Shown here in pieces: positions 57,667 through 64,000 of a DNA stretch of 64,000 nt. The translations under genes were made by a program, and so were the position numbers. The first letter of the stretch is position 1. Every line of letters begins with the position of its first letter. Source of the DNA: Parafrigoribacterium_A sp035571875 (lineage in GTDB: Bacteria; Actinomycetota; Actinomycetes; Actinomycetales; Microbacteriaceae); NCBI GenBank assembly GCA_035571875.1, contig DATNBR010000027.1, forward strand, positions 1 through 64,000, written 5' to 3'. The notes under the pieces are model-generated. The model was not told where the DNA came from, did not search any database, and saw only the letters and a program-made list of their open reading frames with translations.

Positions 57667-59532
57667 GTGTCGCCGAAAGCACTCAAGGCCCTGGAGCCTG
57701 CCTCGACCGACCCCGCGCACATCCGCAATTTCTGCATCATCGCGCACATCGATCACGGCAAGTCGACCCTCGCCGACCGCATGCTGCAGATCACCGGCGT
57801 CGTGAGCGACCGTGACATGCGCGCGCAGTACCTCGACCGCATGGACATCGAGCGCGAGCGCGGCATCACGATCAAGAGCCAGGCCGTGCGGATGCCGTGG
57901 GCATCCACGAGCGAATCGGGCACTTCTGAGACCTACGCCCTCAACATGATCGACACACCGGGCCACGTGGACTTCACCTATGAGGTCTCCCGCAGCCTCG
58001 CCGCCTGCGAGGGCGCCATCCTGCTCGTCGATGCCGCCCAGGGAATAGAAGCCCAGACGCTTGCGAACCTCTACCTCGCTCTCGACAACGACCTCGTCAT
58101 CATCCCCGTGCTGAACAAGATCGATCTGCCAGCGGCCGATCCAGAGAAGTACGCCAAGGAGCTCGCCGGTCTGATCGGTGGCGACCCCGCCGACGTGCTG
58201 CGCGTCTCCGGCAAGACGGGGGAGGGCGTCGAGGAGTTGCTCCAACGCGTCATCGAGCTCATCCCCGCCCCGCGCGGCGACAAGGACGCTCCCGCGAGGG
58301 CGATGATCTTCGACTCCGTCTACGACGCCTACCGCGGCGTCATCACCTACGTGCGCATGATCGACGGATCCCTCTCGCCGCGAGAGAAGGTCATGATGAT
58401 GAGCACGAGGAGCACCCACGAGCTCCTCGAGATCGGTGTGAGCGCCCCGGAGCCCACGCCCACCAAGGGCCTCGGCGTCGGGGAGGTGGGGTACCTCATC
58501 ACGGGCGTCAAGGATGTGCGCCTGAGCAAGGTCGGTGACACCGTCACGAGCTCGGCGAAGCCGGCCGAGACCGCGCTCAAGGGCTATTCCGAACCGAAGC
58601 CGATGGTCTTCTCCGGCCTGTATCCGATCGACGGTTCCGACTATCCGGTGCTGCGCGAGGCCCTCGACAAGCTGAAGCTCAGCGACGCGGCACTCGTCTA
58701 CGAGCCCGAGACCTCCGTCGCCCTCGGCTTCGGCTTCCGCTGTGGGTTCCTCGGGCTGCTGCACCTCGAGATCGTGACGGAGCGGCTCGAGCGTGAATTC
58801 GGTCTCGACCTCATCACAACGGCTCCGAGCGTGATCTATGAAGTGACCACAGACGACAAGAAGACGGTGACCGTCACGAACCCGAGCGAGTTCCCGGGCG
58901 GCAAGATCGCTTCGGTGTCTGAGCCCATCGTGAAGGCATCCATTCTCGCTCCCAAGGACTATGTCGGATCGATCATGGAGCTGTGCCAGGGTCGCCGCGG
59001 CACCCTGCAGGGCATGGAATATCTCGGTGAAGACCGGGTGGAGCTGCACTACACGATGCCGCTCGGCGAGATCGTGTTCGACTTCTTCGATCACCTGAAG
59101 AGCCGCACGCAGGGCTATGCCTCGCTCGACTACGAGCCGATCGGCGAGCAGGACGCCGACCTCGTGAAGGTCGACATCCTGCTGCAGGGTGAGGCCGTGG
59201 ACGCGTTCAGCGCCATTGTGCACAAAGACAATGCCTACGCCTATGGCGTGCTGATGACCGAGCGCCTGAAGAAGCTCATCCCGCGCCAGCAGTTCGAGGT
59301 GCCGATTCAGGCCGCGATCGGGGCGAGGATCATCGCCCGCGAATCGATCAGCGCGATGCGCAAAGACGTGCTCGCCAAGTGCTACGGCGGCGACATCACG
59401 CGAAAGCGCAAGCTCTTGGAGAAGCAAAAGGAGGGGAAGAAGCGCATGAAGATGGTGGGGCGCGTCGAGGTTCCCCAGGAGGCGTTCATCGCCGCTCTGT
59501 CGGGGGACACAGAGAAAAAAGAGAAGAAGTAG
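57667..59532 (+). CDS. lepA: Elongation factor 4 (LepA) GTPase
   Basis: EF4 is a ribosome-associated translational GTPase that can back-translocate tRNAs. The 621-residue protein has G1 AHIDHGKS, switch region ERERGITIKSQAVRM, G3 DTPGHVD, G4 NKID, and the C-terminal domain (RKRKLLEKQKEGKKRMKMVG). Start GTG 57667 follows AGAGGA and matches family length; a much longer in-frame extension is rejected. Its stop overlaps the GTG of the next gene. Confidence 0.96.
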   Translation: MSPKALKALEPASTDPAHIRNFCIIAHIDHGKSTLADRMLQITGVVSDRDMRAQYLDRMDIERERGITIKSQAVRMPWASTSESGTSETYALNMIDTPGHVDFTYEVSRSLAACEGAILLVDAAQGIEAQTLANLYLALDNDLVIIPVLNKIDLPAADPEKYAKELAGLIGGDPADVLRVSGKTGEGVEELLQRVIELIPAPRGDKDAPARAMIFDSVYDAYRGVITYVRMIDGSLSPREKVMMMSTRSTHELLEIGVSAPEPTPTKGLGVGEVGYLITGVKDVRLSKVGDTVTSSAKPAETALKGYSEPKPMVFSGLYPIDGSDYPVLREALDKLKLSDAALVYEPETSVALGFGFRCGFLGLLHLEIVTERLEREFGLDLITTAPSVIYEVTTDDKKTVTVTNPSEFPGGKIASVSEPIVKASILAPKDYVGSIMELCQGRRGTLQGMEYLGEDRVELHYTMPLGEIVFDFFDHLKSRTQGYASLDYEPIGEQDADLVKVDILLQGEAVDAFSAIVHKDNAYAYGVLMTERLKKLIPRQQFEVPIQAAIGARIIARESISAMRKDVLAKCYGGDITRKRKLLEKQKEGKKRMKMVGRVEVPQEAFIAALSGDTEKKEKK

Positions 59533-60185
59533 TGCCCGGCTCCGAACTGTGGGAGCAACCGGTCAGCTACGCCGCGGTCGGCGCGACCCAGGCTGCCGAT
59601 CTGCTGCAGTATCCGCCGGTCGGCTTTCGCCCGATCGTCAAGCGCGTGCGCATCGGCCACGGGCCGCTGCGGTGGAGTTTCGCCTCGCAGGCTGTGTTGT
59701 CGTGGGGAGTCCAGCGTCGCAGTGGGCTGCGCGTCGAGACCGTGGAGTCGCCGCCGGAGGTGACGGAGCTCAGTTACACGCCGCTGTCGCTCGACGCCGA
59801 CGGCGTCCCCGTGCCGCCGGCCGAATCGGACGATGTCGAGGCGATCTACGGTTCCGACGGCACCGCGATGGTCTCCCCGGGCGATAGCGCGTGGCTGCAC
59901 ATCCCGGTCGGCCCGTTCTCGGTCAAGGCTCCGGCACGCGTCGTCTACGTCGTCAACGACCAGAAGCGCAGGGGTTTTGCCTACGGAACCCTCGCCGGGC
60001 ATCCCGAGAGCGGCGAAGAATCGTTCATGGTTGAACTCGCCGATGACGGCTCCGTGTGGTTCGAGGTGCGAGCGTTCTCGAGGCCTTCGAGCGTGCTCTG
60101 GTGGATCGTCTACCCGGCCCTGCGGATCGCGCAATCGATCTACACGAGGCGCTACCTGAGGGCGCTCTCCGGACCCATCGACTAG
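59532..60185 (+). CDS. DUF1990 family protein
   Basis: The 217-residue protein matches the DUF1990 (YndJ-like fold) pattern I know from actinobacteria: YAAVGATQAADLLQYPPVGF, RIGHGPLRWSFASQAVLSWG, RVVYVVNDQKRRGFAYGTLA, GHPESGEESFMVELADDGSV and WFEVRAFSRPSSVLWWIVYP. The last segment is hydrophobic and may touch the membrane. Function is unknown. Start GTG 59532 overlaps the lepA stop by one base (TAGTG), so translation is coupled to lepA. Confidence 0.88.
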   Translation: MPGSELWEQPVSYAAVGATQAADLLQYPPVGFRPIVKRVRIGHGPLRWSFASQAVLSWGVQRRSGLRVETVESPPEVTELSYTPLSLDADGVPVPPAESDDVEAIYGSDGTAMVSPGDSAWLHIPVGPFSVKAPARVVYVVNDQKRRGFAYGTLAGHPESGEESFMVELADDGSVWFEVRAFSRPSSVLWWIVYPALRIAQSIYTRRYLRALSGPID

Positions 60186-60485
60186 TCGTTCGCGAGAGGC
60201 GATGTCGCCGACGAGCGCCGCGCGATCTGTGCGCTCCATGTGCACGCAAAGTTCACTATAGACATACGACCCCCGAACTGGGTACGTTGTGGACGCGGGG
60301 GTACACCGTCTCCCGCAACCGATTGTGCTCCCCTCCGCAACGAGCAGAGCCCGGGGCTCAGGACGTGATGACGCACGCCGAAATCAGCCCGCGGACGGGC
60401 TGCGCCGGCCTGCTGGTGCCGACAGCGGCACATCCATGCGCGTGCAGTGAAGCACGCGGCAGCCAGTCAACAGCTAGGGGATTCC
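60186..60485. other. 300-base intergenic region upstream of the amidohydrolase
   Basis: No convincing gene or riboswitch. It contains an AT-rich patch at about 60250-60266 that could hold a promoter, the dyad GAGCCC-G-GGGCTC (60347-60359), and a hairpin CAGCCCG/CGGGCTG with a CGGA loop (60385-60402). The direct words GGGTAC (60281-60286) and GGGTAC (60298-60303) are 17 bases apart. The long leader implied before the amidohydrolase is unusual for this window. Confidence 0.45.
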
Positions 60486-62267
60486 ATGGGAAAGAATGGG
60501 CAGCACCACGACGAAAATGCTTCACCGGCCGAATCGGGTATGTCCCGCCGCGGCCTCATCATGGGCGGCGGTGCGGCGGCGGCCGCGGCCGCTTTCAGCG
60601 CGGCATCACCGGCCTTCGCTGCGTCCGCTGCCGCTTCACCGGGCGGCCCGGTGCGGAGCGACCCGGGCGGATCGGGTTCCGACGGCGACGGCGATCTCCT
60701 GCTCGTCAACGGCAGGATCCACACGATGGACGGGCGCGACACCGTCGTCTCATCCGCACTGATCAGCGACGGCAGGTTCGTGGCGCTGGGCAAGGATGCC
60801 GAGCGTCAGCCAGTGGGGAAGGCGACGCGGGTCGACCTGCGCGGGCGCACCGCCATCCCGGGCATCATCGACAGCCACAACCACATCGTGCTCGTGGGCA
60901 ACCGGCCCGGCTATCACACTCCGCTCGAGGACGTCTTCACGATCCCCAAAGCGGTCGCGCGCCTCAAGGCCCGGGTGAAAGATGTGCCCTCGGGCAAGTT
61001 CATCACCACCGTCGGCCCTATCTCCGCCATGCAGTTCCAGGAGCGGCGCCTGCCGAATCTCACCGAGCTCGACGCTGTGAGCCGGCCGGTGTTCATCGAA
61101 GCTGCGCAGGGTGGCGTCGTCACCAACGGCCTGGGCAAGACCTATTTCGAGTCTCACGGCATCGTGGTCAATGCCGACGGTTCGCTCGCGGGGTCCGCTT
61201 TCGGCACGGGCCCCGCGGGGCAGGCGCTGCAACTGCTTCGCGAACAGTTCCTGACCGCCGAGGATCGCGAACGCACGGCTCTCGAAGTGCTCCAGTACTA
61301 CGCGGGTCTCGGCATCACGACCCACCTCGACGCCGGTGCGTTCCACACAGATGAACCGAACGGCGCGATCTTCGGAGAGAACAAGTACACGATGCACGCA
61401 CCATTCCTCGCGCTCAACGGTGCGGAGAAGTTGCCGGTGAGGCTGCGCGTGGACTTCCTGCTGGAGGACACCGACCCCTCGCTTCCTGAGCTCACGGCGA
61501 GATTGAAGAACTCCTTCCCTTTCTTCGGCAACGACATGATGCGCACGGGCGCCATCGGGGAATTCACCGGCGGCGGATTCCAGGGCATGGGCACCCCGCT
61601 CTGGCTCGAGGCGACCAAGCGCGTGGCGAAGGCGGGGTGGCGCAACGAGAACCACTCGCTCACCACGACCGACTACAAGGCGATCATCGACGGTTGGGTC
61701 GCCGTGAACCAGGAGTTCCCCATCAAGGATCTGCGCTGGGTCGCGGCGCACGTTCCGTTCATCACGTCGGAATACATCCAGAAGCTCAAGGCGCTCGGTG
61801 GCGGCGTCAAGGTTGGCTGGGGACCGACGCGCACGGGAACGCTGCAGGGTCCGCCCTATCGCACGATCCTCGACAGCGGGATTCCCGCGGGCTATCACTC
61901 GGATGGAGGCGACATCACGGTCATCAACCCGTGGCTGAACTTCTACACGATGGTGACCGGCCGCAACCTCCAGGGCGACCTGATCAACGCCGGTCAGACG
62001 CTCACTCGCACCGAGGTGATCAGGATGGCGACGGCAGGCAACACCTGGTTCATCCACGAGGACGACCTCGGCCCGATCAAGGTCGGCAACCGTGCCGACC
62101 TCGTCGTGCTTGACCAGGACTTCTTCTCCGTGCCGGAGTCGAAGATTCCGCAGACGCGCGCCGTCCTCACGGTGGTTGGCGGCGATGTCGTGCACGACAC
62201 CGGCGAATTGGCGCCACCCCGCAAGGGATGGGGTGGGTGGCGTCACCGTTACGGCCACCGCTCCTGA
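60486..62267 (+). CDS. Tat-exported amidohydrolase (YtcJ-like, metal-dependent)
   Basis: The 593-residue enzyme starts with a twin-arginine signal: SRRGLIMGGGAAAAAAAFSA followed by ASPAFA and a likely cleavage site near residue 46. The amidohydrolase fold follows: LLLVNGRIHTMDGRDTVVSS, the metal site IDSHNHI, and the C-terminal lid GNRADLVVLDQDFFSVPESK. Long-chain YtcJ-like members have a similar central domain. The substrate is unknown. ATG 60486 has AGGGGA upstream; ATG 60540 (MSRRG) is the alternative. The signal implies folding with its metal before export. Confidence 0.9.
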   Translation: MGKNGQHHDENASPAESGMSRRGLIMGGGAAAAAAAFSAASPAFAASAAASPGGPVRSDPGGSGSDGDGDLLLVNGRIHTMDGRDTVVSSALISDGRFVALGKDAERQPVGKATRVDLRGRTAIPGIIDSHNHIVLVGNRPGYHTPLEDVFTIPKAVARLKARVKDVPSGKFITTVGPISAMQFQERRLPNLTELDAVSRPVFIEAAQGGVVTNGLGKTYFESHGIVVNADGSLAGSAFGTGPAGQALQLLREQFLTAEDRERTALEVLQYYAGLGITTHLDAGAFHTDEPNGAIFGENKYTMHAPFLALNGAEKLPVRLRVDFLLEDTDPSLPELTARLKNSFPFFGNDMMRTGAIGEFTGGGFQGMGTPLWLEATKRVAKAGWRNENHSLTTTDYKAIIDGWVAVNQEFPIKDLRWVAAHVPFITSEYIQKLKALGGGVKVGWGPTRTGTLQGPPYRTILDSGIPAGYHSDGGDITVINPWLNFYTMVTGRNLQGDLINAGQTLTRTEVIRMATAGNTWFIHEDDLGPIKVGNRADLVVLDQDFFSVPESKIPQTRAVLTVVGGDVVHDTGELAPPRKGWGGWRHRYGHRS

Positions 62268-62311
62268 GTCGCTAGGCGGCGCCGGGTCGCGAAAGAAGGG
62301 AGAATCGGAGG

Positions 62312-63538
62312 ATGCCCTCCGCCCTCCCGATCGCCGACCCGGCGCCTGCCGACGGCAGGCTTCCCTCCGAGGTTGCCATCGATGCGGCCTCGCGCAACTT
62401 CGGCGTCTACCTGCACGTGCCGTTCTGTCGCGTGAGGTGCGGTTACTGCGACTTCAACACCTACACGGCCGAGGAACTCCGCGGCGCCAAGCGCACCGAC
62501 TACGCTGGCCAGGCCATCGCTGAGGTGGCGTTGGCTCGCGACGTGCTCGCATCCGCAGAACTGCCGCCTCGACCCGTCTCGACCGTCTTCTTCGGCGGTG
62601 GGACGCCCACTATGCTGCCGGCCACGGATCTCACAGCGATGCTCGCCGCGGTCGTCGATGCCTGGGGCCTCGCGCCCGGCGCTGAGGTCACCACCGAGGC
62701 CAACCCAGACTCCGTGGATGCCGCGTATCTGCGCTCGCTCGCGGATGCCGGCTTCACGCGAGTGTCATTCGGCATGCAGTCGGCCGTACCGCACGTGCTC
62801 GCGACGCTCGAGCGCACCCACGATCCGGAGCGCATTCCACTCGTCGTGGAGTGGGCTCGACAGGCCGGGCTACAGGTGAGCCTCGACCTCATCTACGGCA
62901 CGCCGGGGGAGTCGATCGACGACTGGCGCTCGTCGCTCGAGCAGGCGATCGCACAGCATCCGGATCACCTCTCGGCATACTCGCTCATCGTCGAAGACGG
63001 CACGAAACTCGCGCGCCAGATCCGTCGCGGCGAGGTTGCGACACCAGACGAGGACCTGCAGGCAGACATGTACGAGCTCGCGGATGCCCTGCTCGGCCGG
63101 GCGGGTTACTCCTGGTACGAGGTGAGCAATTGGGCCACCGCGCCGCAGTTCGCCTCCCGCCACAACCTCGCCTACTGGCAGGGGCACGACTGGTGGGGAA
63201 TCGGACCGGGGGCGCACAGCCACGTCGGCGGGGTGCGCTGGTGGAACGTGAAGCATCCTGCCGCCTACGCTGAGCGCATCGGCGCCGGCACGTCGCCCGG
63301 CGCGGGCCGAGAGGTGCTCGACGCCGAGACGCGCCGCGTGGAGCGAGTGCTGCTGCAGAGCAGGATTCGCGAGGGGCTTCCGCTCGACGTGCTCACCTCG
63401 GCCGGGCGCACCGCAGTGGCCGGACTGATAGCGGATCAGCTGATCGACGGCGCAGCAGCGCTCCACGGCAGGATCGAACTCACCCTCCGCGGCAGGCTGC
63501 TGGCCGACGCCGTCGTGCGCCGCCTGCTCGACGACTGA
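62312..63538 (+). CDS. hemW: Radical SAM heme chaperone HemW
   Basis: HemW inserts heme into respiratory enzymes. The 408-residue protein has the radical SAM cluster motif CRVRCGYC (Cys39, Cys43, Cys46), then FFGGGTPTML, VTTEANPDSV, TRVSFGMQS and the HemW C-terminal part (LAYWQGHDWWGIGPGAHSHV). These features separate it from true HemN. ATG 62312 has a strong GGAGG site. It lies in the usual lepA-hemW neighbourhood. Confidence 0.95.
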   Translation: MPSALPIADPAPADGRLPSEVAIDAASRNFGVYLHVPFCRVRCGYCDFNTYTAEELRGAKRTDYAGQAIAEVALARDVLASAELPPRPVSTVFFGGGTPTMLPATDLTAMLAAVVDAWGLAPGAEVTTEANPDSVDAAYLRSLADAGFTRVSFGMQSAVPHVLATLERTHDPERIPLVVEWARQAGLQVSLDLIYGTPGESIDDWRSSLEQAIAQHPDHLSAYSLIVEDGTKLARQIRRGEVATPDEDLQADMYELADALLGRAGYSWYEVSNWATAPQFASRHNLAYWQGHDWWGIGPGAHSHVGGVRWWNVKHPAAYAERIGAGTSPGAGREVLDAETRRVERVLLQSRIREGLPLDVLTSAGRTAVAGLIADQLIDGAAALHGRIELTLRGRLLADAVVRRLLDD

Positions 63539-63557
63539 TCAGGGCGCTGTGCCGCGC

Positions 63558-63929
63558 TCAGCTCGCGAATTTGATCGCGAGCGGATAGACGTAGGTCTCA
63601 CCGCGGTTCGCGGCGATCGCGGCGAGAATGCTGAACACGACGTTTGCCACGACCGCGGCCAGCAGGATGACGACGCCGACAAGGATGAGCGTCGAGATCG
63701 CGCCGACGATGTAGGCGATGATGAGCGTCAACTGGAAGTTGAGGGCGCTCGCGGTGTGCTGGCGGATGAACGGCCCGCGATCCTTCAGCACCACGTACCC
63801 GATGAGCGAGGGCAGGATGTGGAAGAAGATGCCACCGACGTGCACGAGAGTTGCCCACAGCTTCTCATCGGCGGGGCTGAGTGGAGTCGATCCCCGGTAG
63901 GGGTTGGTCTGTGGCGTTGAGTCCGTCAT
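63558..63929 (-). CDS. DUF4870 family membrane protein
   Basis: The 123-residue protein has the DUF4870 pattern: LSPADEKLWATLVHVGGIFF, LPSLIGYVVLKDRGPFIRQH, TASALNFQLTLIIAYIVGAI, and AIAANRGETYVYPLAIKF at the end, with three or four helices. Function is unknown; relatives are small predicted membrane proteins. It converges on hemW. TTTAAT lies six bases before the ATG, a weaker version of the leaderless pattern. Confidence 0.9.
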   Translation of the reverse strand: MTDSTPQTNPYRGSTPLSPADEKLWATLVHVGGIFFHILPSLIGYVVLKDRGPFIRQHTASALNFQLTLIIAYIVGAISTLILVGVVILLAAVVANVVFSILAAIAANRGETYVYPLAIKFAS

Positions 63930-63958
63930 GCCCCCATTAAAGCAACACCGGTTAAAGC

Positions 63959-63992
63959 AGGAAGGGCCGGGAGCGAACTCCCGACCCTTCCT
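63959..63992 (-). terminator. Terminator hairpin for a gene beyond the right edge
   Basis: AGGAAGGGCCGGGAG (63959-63973) and CTCCCGACCCTTCCT (63978-63992) pair around CGAA with one C-A mismatch. On the minus strand the same position is a G-U pair and the loop is TTCG, so it more likely ends a leftward transcript coming from outside the window. Confidence 0.7.
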
Positions 63993-64000
63993 GAGGTTGC

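Noticed and set aside
62312..63538. Oxygen-independent coproporphyrinogen oxidase HemN
   Set aside because: The spacing CxxxCxxC with GYCDFNTYT, the length and the C-terminal pattern fit the HemW chaperone subgroup.
1..64000. CRISPR arrays, prophage, integrases, insertion sequences, defence systems
   Set aside because: I saw no direct repeats with spacers, no transposase, integrase or phage structural signatures, and no defence-type gene clusters. The HNH protein alone is not evidence of a phage.

Overview
The window is GC-rich (I estimate 65-70%), densely packed chromosomal DNA from an actinobacterium. Gene order and content point to the family Microbacteriaceae. Supporting signs are the core run leuS, comEA, comEC, holA, rpsT, lepA, hemW; the proA, nadD, rsfS block; a DUF222/HNH protein beside palindromic repeats; many GTG and TTG starts; and frequent GGATGC/GCATCC words. 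I see no phage, plasmid, IS element, CRISPR array or defence island. Most of it is core or metabolic genome. The less ordinary observations are promoter architecture, small repeats, one frameshift and a few atypical enzymes.

Layout. 0-7 kb: an MFS transporter cut by the left edge, divergent proA, then a small membrane protein, nadD, a long disordered tail-anchored protein, rsfS, an unrecognised protein and a GNAT, followed by tRNA-Ala(GGC). 7-16 kb: CGNR regulator, EamA transporter, a KhtTU-like K+/H+ antiporter pair, a zinc-ribbon SDR, nucleoside hydrolase and a Ski2-like helicase. 16-18 kb: GNAT, then an operon of sulfite-oxidase-like protein, FAD reductase and DUF6510. 18-20 kb: REP-like repeats and an HNH gene with a frameshifted C-terminus. 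20-27 kb: a molybdenum block (moaC-moaB fusion, moeA, TOBE regulator, modABC, membrane-bound Mo-enzyme). 27-31 kb: two alpha/beta hydrolases, a DHA2 exporter and a UbiA prenyltransferase. 31-37 kb: LacI regulator, GH13 alpha-glucosidase and an alpha-glucoside ABC importer. 37-43 kb: FUSC protein, small membrane protein, GH15, glucose-6-phosphate dehydrogenase and App1-like protein. 43-47 kb: TetR and an OpuC-type osmoprotectant importer. 47-50 kb: DedA, PabC-like and PabB. 50-64 kb: leuS, comEA/comEC, holA, rpsT, lepA, DUF1990, a Tat-exported amidohydrolase, hemW and DUF4870.

How the genes work together. The molybdenum block links molybdate uptake, cofactor maturation and a Mo-dependent oxidoreductase; the smaller sulfite-oxidase operon at 16-18 kb needs the same cofactor. 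The LacI gene and the alpha-glucosidase/importer operon share an identical 10-base operator-like core, so they form one regulon. GH15 and glucose-6-phosphate dehydrogenase are divergent and could connect glucan or trehalose breakdown to the pentose phosphate pathway. PabB and the PabC-like lyase supply 4-aminobenzoate for folate from promoters packed into 13 bases.

A recurring pattern is a TAnnnT -10 hexamer placed 5-7 (nearly always exactly 6) bases before a start codon that has no ribosome binding site. I located this at about fifteen genes. It suggests leaderless mRNAs and was used to revise the ubiA start.
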